From: Rickettsia typhi
Lineage (GTDB): Bacteria; Pseudomonadota; Alphaproteobacteria; Rickettsiales; UBA1997
Length of the DNA stretch: 14,982 nucleotides
Reading direction: 5' to 3'
NCBI GenBank assembly: GCA_945888585.1
Contig: CAMDAI010000179.1
Coordinates: 1-14,982, forward strand
Positions 6,686-13,199 of the stretch are shown in pieces. Position numbers and translations under genes: made by a program. The notes beneath the pieces were generated by a model. It was not told where the DNA came from and made no database searches. It saw only the letters and a list, made by a program, of their open reading frames with translations. Every line of letters begins with the position of its first letter. Within the stretch, counting starts at the first letter, position 1.

Positions 6686-7726
6686 ATGGCGGAAATAAAA
6701 ACTTGCACAAGATGCATCCTAACATCACAGATTCCAAACATTTCATTTAATGGTGATGGAGTTTGTAATTTTTGCACTGATTACGAAAAAGAAAAACAAT
6801 ATCTAGATCGCGACTATGTTGCCTTGGAGAAAAAGATGATCTCCACATTAAAGGTTAGCAAAAAACATCCTTACGATTGCATGGTTCTTTATAGCGGTGG
6901 CAAAGACAGCACCTACATGCTTTACAGGCTTGCTAATCACTACAAACTAAGAGTTCTTGCCTTCACCTTCGATAATTATTTTATCCCGCCAGAAACTTAC
7001 GCCAACATCGACAGAGTTCTTAAAAAAATTAACGTTGATCACATCGTTTACAAACCATCGTGGAATTTGAACAAAACCATGTTCAATGCCAGCTTTGAAA
7101 ATTCCGGACTCAAAGAAAGTTCAAAAGAATTGGCGTTTATGATCGGTCACGCATGCTGGCCTTGTTTCACTCAAATCGCTTTGCATTCAATCAGACTAGC
7201 TGCAGAAAAAGATATTCCAAACATTGTGGTCGGCACAACTCCAGGACAGTTAAGGCAGAAAAAATACGACATGAATTCGAAATTTGATGGGCTGACTGAT
7301 GTTTACAAAAACATGATTATGCCAATGATAAATCTGCTTAAAGCGCTTGGTAAAAATGATGTGATCGACAGCTTTAATATTTCGTTGTGGAAGAAGTTAA
7401 AAATTATGAGAATGAATCTTGTGCCGTTCTTCGAATACAACAAATACAACGAGCATGAAGTTTATGAAACAATCGAGAGAGAGCTTGATTGGCGGAAGAT
7501 GAAAAGCACCGATTCTTGCTCTACCAATTGTCAGTTAAATTCACTTGGCATCGCAATTCACCAAAAGAAATACAATTTGCATCCGTATGTTATTCCTTTG
7601 GCAAGAGATGTTAGAGAGGGATTAATGACCAGAGAAGAGGCTTTAACTGCTGTAGGTGGTCAAGTTAATGGAAAACTAGTTGATCACATCGCCGAGAGCT
7701 TCGGACTCGATTTGAATAAAATGTGA
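6686..7726 (+). CDS. PP-loop ATPase, N-acetyl sugar amidotransferase-like
   Basis: The 346 residues contain the ATP-pyrophosphatase signature SGGKDS at 70-75, preceded by the strand YDCMVLY. Two N-terminal cysteine pairs, CTRC (7-10) and CNFC (27-30), suggest a zinc site, and a further CWPC lies at 157-160, with CSTNC later. The N-terminal layout and the C-terminal ARDVREGLMTREEAL resemble the WbpG/WbuX-type family (TIGR03573), which amidates N-acetyl sugars in surface polysaccharide synthesis through an adenylated intermediate. No glycosyltransferase or glutaminase neighbour is visible here, so the substrate may be different. The ATG has no clear Shine-Dalgarno. Its last 51 bases overlap the end of the reductase-like gene on the other strand. 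The PP-loop assignment is firm; the sugar role is not. Confidence 0.78.
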   Translation: MAEIKTCTRCILTSQIPNISFNGDGVCNFCTDYEKEKQYLDRDYVALEKKMISTLKVSKKHPYDCMVLYSGGKDSTYMLYRLANHYKLRVLAFTFDNYFIPPETYANIDRVLKKINVDHIVYKPSWNLNKTMFNASFENSGLKESSKELAFMIGHACWPCFTQIALHSIRLAAEKDIPNIVVGTTPGQLRQKKYDMNSKFDGLTDVYKNMIMPMINLLKALGKNDVIDSFNISLWKKLKIMRMNLVPFFEYNKYNEHEVYETIERELDWRKMKSTDSCSTNCQLNSLGIAIHQKKYNLHPYVIPLARDVREGLMTREEALTAVGGQVNGKLVDHIAESFGLDLNKM

Positions 7727-8881
7727 ATCTGTGATTAATTTCGCTTGAGGAACATTTTTTATCATGTCGCCATTTTTTCCTGAGAATGGTCCAAGATTGA
7801 ATTTGTATTTATCCAAAAGGCGATCTACCAGATCGATTTTTTCAACATCAGGAATTCCAACCACAAAATCTTCGCTAATTCCTTCTTTCCAAGCGACGTA
7901 ACCTTCAGCGCAACAAGTATAACAATCCTGAGAAGTTGGTAATCTAAATGGGAATCCAGTGTTAAAACCTTCCGGTCCTCTTGCATAACATTCGACATAA
8001 AGGGTGTCATTTCTTGAGCCAAGCTCTGCCTCAAGACTGGCAGCGCGAGGGTGAGAATCATCGATCCAAAACCTTGCTGTTTTTAAATCGTTCTCAGTCA
8101 AGTAAGGAACGCTGTTATTACTTACTAAAATTGCGCCATCAAATTTCGGCATAGCGGTCGCGGCTTCAAAACAGTAAATGGAAACTTTTAAATCTTTGCG
8201 CTTTGTTATTTTAAGCAACTCTTCTGCCTGAGTTTTTAGCAGAGCCATTTTATCATAAAGGTCGATCAGGATTATTTCTTGGGGAGTAGATGAATAAGCA
8301 ATTGATTGACTGACGGCTTTTCCAAGTCTTCCAGCGGCTCCAAAAATTGCTAAACTAATTTTTTCGTAATCACAGTTTGTTTGTTTCGCGGCATGAACAG
8401 CCCATTTTTTTAGAGTAGCAGCAGTTGCGGCATGACCGGTTGTTATGAATGGATTTGCCAGAGGGCGCGGAAGTTTACCATAGTTGCAGACATAAGGAGT
8501 TGAAGCGCCCATTGCAACCATTCTCAAATTGCACTCCGCAGCAAGTTCTAAAGCTGGAAAAAATTGTTTTGCACGAAACTCTCTAAGACCACCGGAGCTG
8601 CCAATCCACATATCAATTGGAACTGGCATGGCAATATTAACGCCAATCATTTCATCGCCAACATACATTTCTGAAGCTACAAAAGGAGGTGTGTCCCATA
8701 GTTCTCTTTCAAATGATGGGCTTCTTTCTTTAACATTGTCGTAAGCAAATGATAGGGTTTCCCAGTCTGTTGAGTGAAACAAAAAACCAAGACCGCCTTC
8801 CTTAGGCAGCTTCGAGCGAACTTCTTCAGGAGAGATGTATCGTTTTAGTTTTAACTTTGGCGCTCCCATCAAACCTCTCAT
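7676..8881 (-). CDS. Rossmann-fold acyl reductase-like dehydrogenase (COG5322/AAR-like)
   Basis: A dinucleotide-binding site, FGAAGRLG (GxxGxxG), follows a conserved segment ITTGHAATAATLKKWAV. That segment resembles the 'TTGNSHTAY' region of cyanobacterial acyl-ACP reductase and the COG5322 'predicted amino acid dehydrogenases'. An Asp at the end of the second strand (IILIDLYD) would favour NAD(H) over NADP(H). AAR makes fatty aldehydes through a cysteine thioester near a conserved I-D element. Here the matching region reads ARFWIDDSHPR with no cysteine, so the chemistry may differ; that alignment is from memory. A CYTCC cluster lies in the C-terminal part. I chose the ATG at 8881; a TTG at 8893 extends it by four codons, and an ATG at 8869 behind GAGAGG is also possible. 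It diverges from the CqsS-like kinase gene. Confidence 0.68.
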   Translation of the reverse strand: MRGLMGAPKLKLKRYISPEEVRSKLPKEGGLGFLFHSTDWETLSFAYDNVKERSPSFERELWDTPPFVASEMYVGDEMIGVNIAMPVPIDMWIGSSGGLREFRAKQFFPALELAAECNLRMVAMGASTPYVCNYGKLPRPLANPFITTGHAATAATLKKWAVHAAKQTNCDYEKISLAIFGAAGRLGKAVSQSIAYSSTPQEIILIDLYDKMALLKTQAEELLKITKRKDLKVSIYCFEAATAMPKFDGAILVSNNSVPYLTENDLKTARFWIDDSHPRAASLEAELGSRNDTLYVECYARGPEGFNTGFPFRLPTSQDCYTCCAEGYVAWKEGISEDFVVGIPDVEKIDLVDRLLDKYKFNLGPFSGKNGDMIKNVPQAKLITDSHFIQIESEALGDVIN

Positions 8882-9100
8882 ATTTGTTACCAAAGATCGC
8901 TGTTACATTTGTCAATTCTGCACGATTACGAATAAATTTCATGGTATTTCGTGATTATGCTGGGCATGTAGCGATAGCTTGTATCAAAATACTTCAAGAA
9001 ATCGGTGTTTTTTTGCTGCCGGAGTAGTTGAGTCATCGTTTTAATTTGAGACAATATATCGATTTTTATCGAAAAAATCTTGGGTGAATTGGTCGTTTTT

Positions 9101-9127
9101 TTGACAATGTGTGCCTTATTTGATAAT
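9101..9127 (+). promoter_or_regulatory. Candidate promoter P1 for the kinase gene
   Basis: An exact TTGACA at 9101-9106 is followed, after 15 bases, by GATAAT at 9122-9127 (five of six). The spacer is shorter than the usual 16-18, which lowers confidence, but both boxes are strong. The transcript would carry a leader of roughly 145 bases that includes the CTTATC/GATAAG and CACTT/AAGTG dyads. Confidence 0.4.
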
Positions 9128-9208
9128 CTTATCCTCTTTCCACTTGATAAGAAGTGTCCAAAATAGCTACAATGCTGGCTGCGTAAGTGTTTTTGGTCTC
9201 GAAAGATT

Positions 9209-9235
9209 TTGAAATAACGAAGACCTAGTTATAAT
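9209..9235 (+). promoter_or_regulatory. Candidate promoter P2 for the kinase gene
   Basis: A perfect TATAAT at 9230-9235 lies about 43 bases before the kinase ATG at 9278. Upstream is TTGAAA at 9209-9214 (15-base spacer), or TTTGAA one base earlier with 16. The exact -10 and its distance to the start codon make this a reasonable proximal promoter. Confidence 0.45.
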
Positions 9236-9277
9236 GGATTTTTTTAAAATTTGTAATCAACGACCATATTAATTTTA

Positions 9278-11905
9278 ATGACTGAGAAAGTTCATAGTGT
9301 TTTAGTAGCTGTAATCGCTTATTTTAAATATGCTTTCACAAGAGGCACATTCATAACGAAGGATAACTTAAAAGCCGCAGTGCTTGTTGGAACAGTGGGA
9401 CACCCCTTGTTTGCTATTCTTCACCTTTATGTTTTTAAGATGCCGTGGGATACCATCCCCCTTAAAACATGCGCAGGTTTAATTTGTTTGTTGCTCGCAA
9501 CGAAAGATCACTGGCCAAAGCCATTTAAAAAACTCTTTCCTGCTTACTGGCATTTCATGCTGATATTCAATCTGCCATTTTTGATAACGCTTACAGCGCT
9601 AAATAATGACATGATTAAAACATGGCCTATGTGGGAATTAATAATGCTCTACATACTAATCATGTATGTTCCGCATTGGTTTGTGTTTTTGTTTGATCTT
9701 GCAATTGGTGTTGGATGTGCCTTTTTTGTCCATAGCGCTGTTAGCCTAACATTCTTTGTTCCTGATGTTGTTCAAAATCCAAATCTTGATCTGATTTTGT
9801 ATTTATCGACTTTTGCGTTTGCGATTGTGTCAGGATTGGTTTTTAGCTATAGTAATGCCAAGGGAATAGCCAATGAGGAAAGAGCGAAAATTTTTAAATC
9901 ACTTGCTGGATCAATTGCGCACGAGCTCAGAAACCCTCTCAACACAATAAACTTGATTGGAAGTCAAATTAACGATTTAGCAACCGATCTCGATAAACAA
10001 AACGGAAGCGGTAGCTATCAAGTCAAATACAACAGCGAAAGCCACATAGTTCCAGGTGTTAGTATAATTCCAACAGCAAAATCGAAACTATTAAATCTCA
10101 CATCTCACATAAGCGATTCAATCTCAAATGCCAACAATATCATCAACATCATCCTTGGAGATTTAAGCGAAAAGAGAATTGATCCCGAAGATTTTGTTTA
10201 TCTTGAGCCAGAGAAAATTTTGCCAGATATTGTAGAAAAATTCGGCTATCGAAACGATGAAGAAAAAGCAAAAGTTAAACTTCTGCCATCAAGACATGAA
10301 GATGATAACTTTTTATTCAAGGCGGTTCCTGATCGACTATCTTACATCGTTTTTAATCTGCTTAAAAACGCTCTTTATTACCTGAATCAATTCCCAGAAT
10401 CTCTCGTTACCATCGGCACTGAAAGAAGAACGATTGCCGGAACTGAGTATAATGTAATTTATGTTAATGATACTGGTCCAGGCATCCCACCGCACATCAT
10501 TCCAAAATTATTCGGTGATTTTTACACCTCTGGCAAAAAAGAAGGAACGGGTTTGGGTCTGTCATTTTGCAAAAGAAATATGCAGATGTTTGGCGGTGAT
10601 ATAATCTGCGAATCAGAATTTGGAAAATGGACAAGATTTTCTCTTTTGTTTCCCAAACTTTCAGAGGAAGAAGTCAGAAGAGCCAAACTGGAAGGTAAAA
10701 AGAAAAAAATATTGTTAGTCGATGATCAAGAAGTGAACTTAATTACCACAAAATCGAAGTTAGAAAAAATCCTGCTTTATGTTTCTTGTGATATTGCGAG
10801 AAGCGGTAAAGAAGCAATCAATATGGCAAAGCAGAATAAATATCAGCTGATTCTAATGGATGTGCAAATGCCAGAGATCAACGGAATTGAGGCTACAAAA
10901 AAAATCAGATCATATGATAAAGAAGTGCCGATAATTGCACTTACTTCACTCAACAGAGATTCTTTTTCTAAAGCAATTGACGATGCAAGCTCAAAGAATG
11001 ACTTCAGCCATTACCTCAGCAAATCATCGAGAGATAATTTGCTTTATCGTGGCGTAAGCAAGTGGATAACCGATCCGCAAGATGACATGTCTTATCTGGG
11101 TGCTAAAGAAGATTATCTAAAAATATTGCGTGGTAAAAAAGTTATTCTTGCAGACGACCAGCAAATGAATCGAATGATTACAAAAAGAAGTTTGGAAGCT
11201 GCCGGCCTTATTGTAGTCGAGGCAAGTGATGGAAAAGATCTGCTAGAGATTTATCAAAAGAGTCTCGATGCAAAAGGCAGATCAGACTTTGATGCGATTA
11301 TCACGGATGTTAACATGCCACCTCATGATGGCGATGATGCTGCTAAAGAAATCAGAACAATTGAAACGGCACACAAAATCAGCCATCATGATGAGATGCC
11401 AATTATTGCACTAAGTGGCGATGGCGACAAAGAAGACATCCACCATTTCTTTGAATGCCAAATGACGGATTATTTTATCAAAGGAACTAAACCTGAATTA
11501 CTGTTAAAAATTATCGCAAACTACCTGATTAAAAAAATCGAGAAACAAAATAGCGGTGAAGATTTAAGCGGTGGTGATGGATTGTTTAATCTAAATCAAA
11601 ATGCTCTTGGTGAACATTTTAGCAAAGAAGATCAGGCAACAATATTGAAATTATTTGTCAGAGATGCTGACGAGTTGATGGAAAAAATTATTGAGAAAAA
11701 AGAAGATGAAGATGCAAAAAGTTTATTGCTTTATGTCCACTCAATTAAAGGAACTGCCGCAAATATTGGAGCTGACAGATTATTTAATTACGCAAAAATT
11801 ATTGAGCCAAAAATCAAAGATAACAGCGCGCCAAAAAACTGGGTAGAAGAGATGCAGAAAATTTATTCCGATCTGAAAAACGAAATCAAAATCCTCGTTG
11901 GATAG
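9278..11905 (+). CDS. CqsS-like hybrid sensor histidine kinase (6TM-HisKA-HATPase-REC-REC-HPt)
   Basis: An 875-residue hybrid kinase. Residues about 32-192 form a six-helix membrane sensor with GHPLFAILHLYVF, DHWPKPFKKLFPAY and LPFLITLTALNND. These align well, from memory, with the sensor of Vibrio CqsS, which binds the alpha-hydroxyketone CAI-1. The H-box GSIAHELRNPL has His215; the N-box has Asn364; G-boxes are DTGPGIP (398-404) and GTGLGL (423-428). The stretch GDFYTSGKKEGTGLGLSFCK is especially CqsS-like. Receiver 1 has Asp482, Asp483 and Asp528, with Thr556 and Lys582. Receiver 2 has Asp626, Asp627 and Asp677, with Ser713 and Lys735. The HPt domain has HSIKGTAANIG with His821. CqsS has one receiver, so the second receiver and HPt are extra. 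The output regulator is not in the window. No Shine-Dalgarno precedes the ATG. A strong terminator follows the stop. Confidence 0.93.
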   Translation: MTEKVHSVLVAVIAYFKYAFTRGTFITKDNLKAAVLVGTVGHPLFAILHLYVFKMPWDTIPLKTCAGLICLLLATKDHWPKPFKKLFPAYWHFMLIFNLPFLITLTALNNDMIKTWPMWELIMLYILIMYVPHWFVFLFDLAIGVGCAFFVHSAVSLTFFVPDVVQNPNLDLILYLSTFAFAIVSGLVFSYSNAKGIANEERAKIFKSLAGSIAHELRNPLNTINLIGSQINDLATDLDKQNGSGSYQVKYNSESHIVPGVSIIPTAKSKLLNLTSHISDSISNANNIINIILGDLSEKRIDPEDFVYLEPEKILPDIVEKFGYRNDEEKAKVKLLPSRHEDDNFLFKAVPDRLSYIVFNLLKNALYYLNQFPESLVTIGTERRTIAGTEYNVIYVNDTGPGIPPHIIPKLFGDFYTSGKKEGTGLGLSFCKRNMQMFGGDIICESEFGKWTRFSLLFPKLSEEEVRRAKLEGKKKKILLVDDQEVNLITTKSKLEKILLYVSCDIARSGKEAINMAKQNKYQLILMDVQMPEINGIEATKKIRSYDKEVPIIALTSLNRDSFSKAIDDASSKNDFSHYLSKSSRDNLLYRGVSKWITDPQDDMSYLGAKEDYLKILRGKKVILADDQQMNRMITKRSLEAAGLIVVEASDGKDLLEIYQKSLDAKGRSDFDAIITDVNMPPHDGDDAAKEIRTIETAHKISHHDEMPIIALSGDGDKEDIHHFFECQMTDYFIKGTKPELLLKIIANYLIKKIEKQNSGEDLSGGDGLFNLNQNALGEHFSKEDQATILKLFVRDADELMEKIIEKKEDEDAKSLLLYVHSIKGTAANIGADRLFNYAKIIEPKIKDNSAPKNWVEEMQKIYSDLKNEIKILVG

Positions 11906-11921
11906 TTGACCTTTAAATAGC

Positions 11922-11967
11922 AAAAAGCCCCGCACAAATTTCGCTTTGTGCGGGGCTTTTTTAAATT
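11922..11967. terminator. Strong rho-independent terminator, probably bidirectional
   Basis: A perfect 17-bp stem (11922-11938 pairing with 11945-11961) with GCCCCGCAC in its core encloses a six-base loop. The plus strand ends in a T-run after GGGGC. The minus strand likewise gives GGGGC followed by five Ts. It starts 17 bases after the kinase stop codon, so it terminates that transcript. It also ends the proposed minus-strand small RNA. Confidence 0.92.
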
Positions 11968-12056
11968 CTGTTGCCAGGAGCCACCACCACGCAAACCCTG
12001 CGTGTTGACAGCCTATTTCCCGTGAAGAGTCTTGTATTCGGCGCAACTCCCAGCGC
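11922..12056 (-). ncRNA. Candidate structured small RNA, about 135 nt, family unknown
   Basis: Positions 11972-12056 are a GC island (about 59% by hand count) inside much more AT-rich DNA, with no sensible protein. On the minus strand a promoter-like TTGATT, a 17-base spacer and TATTTT (12089-12061) lead into GCGCTGGGAGTTGCGCC. The ends can pair as GTTGC/GCAAC, continuing as GCC/GGC past a bulge, and CACGCA/TGCGTG makes an internal hairpin. Transcription would stop at the shared 17-bp terminator. Promoter, structured body and terminator together suggest a small RNA gene. The paired ends with an open centre recall 6S RNA, but I cannot confirm a family. It is not a tRNA, and the SRP RNA tip motif is absent. 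Confidence 0.48.
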
Positions 12057-12060
12057 AAAA

Positions 12061-12089
12061 AAAATACCAATAATTAAGATTTTAATCAA
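12061..12089 (-). promoter_or_regulatory. Candidate promoter of the small RNA
   Basis: Reading the minus strand, TTGATT (12089-12084) is followed by exactly 17 bases and TATTTT (12066-12061). Each box matches four of six consensus positions. The predicted start, near 12056-12054, coincides with the edge of the GC-rich island, which is the main reason to take it seriously. Confidence 0.38.
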
Positions 12090-12102
12090 GAAAAAGATGT
12101 AA

Positions 12103-12159
12103 TTTTGCCTTGGAGAAAAGTTCGAGAATGAGACAAAACATTCTCACGGAGTGGCAAAA
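12103..12159 (+). repeat. Two-stem RNA-like structure
   Basis: TTTTGCC (12103-12109) pairs with GGCAAAA (12153-12159) and encloses a second perfect stem, GAGAATG/CATTCTC (12124-12130/12139-12145), with an eight-base loop. The arrangement of one hairpin inside a closing stem spans 57 bases. It could be part of a small RNA, a mobile palindromic element or a protein-binding dyad. A 64-codon frame starting with TTG at 12110 crosses it but shows no ribosome binding site and no known family. Nothing firmer can be said about 12160-12320, which holds no gene I can support. Confidence 0.42.
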
Positions 12160-12320
12160 AAATAATTTCGATAAAATCCTGCAAAGCCGCTATTTTGAGG
12201 ACTTAACCTTTTTAGTAAAAGTAAAGCCCATTCGGAGAAACGGAGAGAAAAATAGCAGATATTTTGAGAAAAATAAAAAAGTGGAGACAAAAAGGTTCAG
12301 CTGAAACCAAATTCTATAAT

Positions 12321-12354
12321 GCCCCCCTAAGCCGCTAACACTGGGCTTGGGGGC
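12321..12354. repeat. GC-rich imperfect hairpin without a T-run
   Basis: GCCCCC-CT-AAGCC (12321-12333) pairs with GGCTTGGGGGC (12344-12354), giving 11 pairs with a two-base bulge and a ten-base loop. No U-tract follows on either strand, so it is unlikely to be a terminator. A TATAAT lies immediately before it (12315-12320) but without a good -35 box. Possible roles are an RNA processing element or a palindromic repeat. Confidence 0.4.
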
Positions 12355-12360
12355 GGTAGG

Positions 12361-12392
12361 AAAAAACCCAAAAAATCGAGTGGAGATTTTGG
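12361..12392 (-). terminator. Weak candidate terminator after tRNA-Ser
   Basis: On the minus strand CCAAAATC (12392-12385) can pair with GATTTTTTGG (12377-12368) with two extra Ts, followed by a further G and six Ts. It begins 15 bases after the CCA end of the tRNA. The stem is AT-rich and imperfect, so it is only a plausible terminator. Confidence 0.35.
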
Positions 12393-12406
12393 TTTGTAGT
12401 AAATAT

Positions 12407-12496
12407 TGGCGGAGACGAGAGGATTCGAACCTCCGATACAGTCACCCGTATAACGGTTTAGCAAACCGTCGCCTTCAGCCTCTCGGCCACGTCTCC
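12407..12496 (-). tRNA. tRNA-Ser (anticodon GCU)
   Basis: The minus strand folds as a class II tRNA. The acceptor arm GGAGACG (12496-12490) pairs perfectly with CGTCTCC (12417-12411). The anticodon stem ACGGT/ACCGT encloses the loop TTGCTAA, giving anticodon GCU, which reads the serine codons AGC and AGU. A long variable arm and the T-arm GGTTCGAATCC are present. The discriminator base is G, as expected for serine, and the terminal CCA is encoded (12409-12407). It appears intact. tRNA genes are common integration sites, but no repeat of its 3' end is evident elsewhere in the window. Confidence 0.97.
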
Positions 12497-12600
12497 GTAA
12501 ATTAGTTTGCATAAAAATTGCAAGGGCAGAACTATAAATTTAAAGAAAAGATTTTGCAAGTTGCAAATTGCTGGTGTTGTCAAGAGATGTATAAATTCTA

Positions 12601-13104
12601 TTATTTACAAAAATCTGAATCATAATTGCTGCATTTGTCAGCAATTTCATTATTGCAATATTGGCACAGAGAATTTCTTTTTGGTAAGGTAATTTTGTTT
12701 TTATTTATATTTATTTTTTCCATTATTTTGTAGTTTTTGTAGAGTGCGAGATATTGTTTTTGGCCTCATTCCTAAATAAGAAGTTATAGTTGCTTTGTCA
12801 AATTTTAGATTAAAATCTTTTGTTTTATAGCCTTTTTTAAAAGAGTTTTTTAGTAAAAATTATCCTATTTTTCTTTGGCATTTCCTAATTTTAGTTGGCT
12901 TATTTGGTTGGTTAAATCCTGATTTTGTAGGGATGTATACAAAAATATATTTAACAATAAAACATTATTTTCTTTTGCTAATTCCTTAAATTTATCTAAA
13001 GCAAAGGTTAAAACTGTAACAGCTTCAATTGCCTTGGCATTAGTAAAAAATATATCGCTAAAAAAATCACTAAGACTATCACCGAAATCAGCAAGTAAGA
13101 CAAA
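12601..13104 (-). pseudogene. Decayed Crp/Fnr-family transcriptional regulator
   Basis: The minus strand has fragments in changing frames that together resemble a Crp/Fnr protein. From 13104 to 12865 one frame gives DFGDSLSDFFSDIFF, AKAIEAVTVLTFALDKFKEL and DLTNQISQLKLGNAKEK, then TAG. This matches the end of the cyclic-nucleotide-binding-like domain and the dimer helix ('ISDLKL.SA.ERLA'). After a further stop and frame change comes KFDKATITSYLGMRPKTISR and TLQKLQNNG, the family's HTH. A one-base change in the six-base run at 12714-12719 would continue into KININ, ITLPKRNSL and a four-cysteine tail ending at 12601. At least one stop and two frame changes are needed, and the N-terminal part is missing or unreadable. 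The gene is inactive unless assembly errors explain it. Confidence 0.72.
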
Positions 13105-13199
13105 TTGTTAGAGTAGTTAGTAGCTTCTTTGATAAGTTTTTTAAGTAGGATAATAAAAAACACTCAAAAATTTCCTAATCTAAATAGAATAATATCAGA
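13105..13199. other. AT-rich spacer
   Basis: This short stretch between the regulator remnant and the lipoprotein gene may hold the unreadable N-terminal part of the decayed regulator. For example, a minus-strand frame gives KKLIKEATNYSNNLSYL near 13095-13145. I see no terminator for the lipoprotein gene here. Confidence 0.3.

Larger units (their letters stand above)
8882..9277. other. Divergent regulatory region between the reductase and kinase genes
   Basis: About 396 bases without a credible reading frame. It holds short dyads: TCGAT/ATCGA (9059-9063/9068-9072), CTTATC/GATAAG (9128-9133/9146-9151) and CACTT/AAGTG (9141-9145/9152-9156). The last two are mutually exclusive pairings. It also holds two candidate plus-strand promoters, listed separately. 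Its length is generous for a simple divergent promoter and leaves room for a long kinase leader. Confidence 0.45.

Noticed and set aside
11780..12070. A 96-codon minus-strand frame over the kinase 3' end and the terminator
   Set aside because: Its composition is that of antisense to the kinase and of the structured RNA region; the terminator hairpin runs through it.
12110..12304. A 64-codon plus-strand frame starting with TTG, with two copies of SRYFE
   Set aside because: No ribosome binding site or family; it crosses a nested hairpin, and the repeat of five residues reflects a short AT-rich DNA repeat. A real small protein cannot be excluded but is not supported.
12321..12354. GC-rich hairpin considered as a terminator
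   Set aside because: Neither strand has a U-run after the stem; kept only as an unexplained dyad.
12327..12512. A 61-codon minus-strand frame ending in a peptide with REAEGDGLLNRYTGDCIGGS
   Set aside because: It is the translation of the tRNA-Ser gene itself; this kind of peptide is a familiar annotation artefact.
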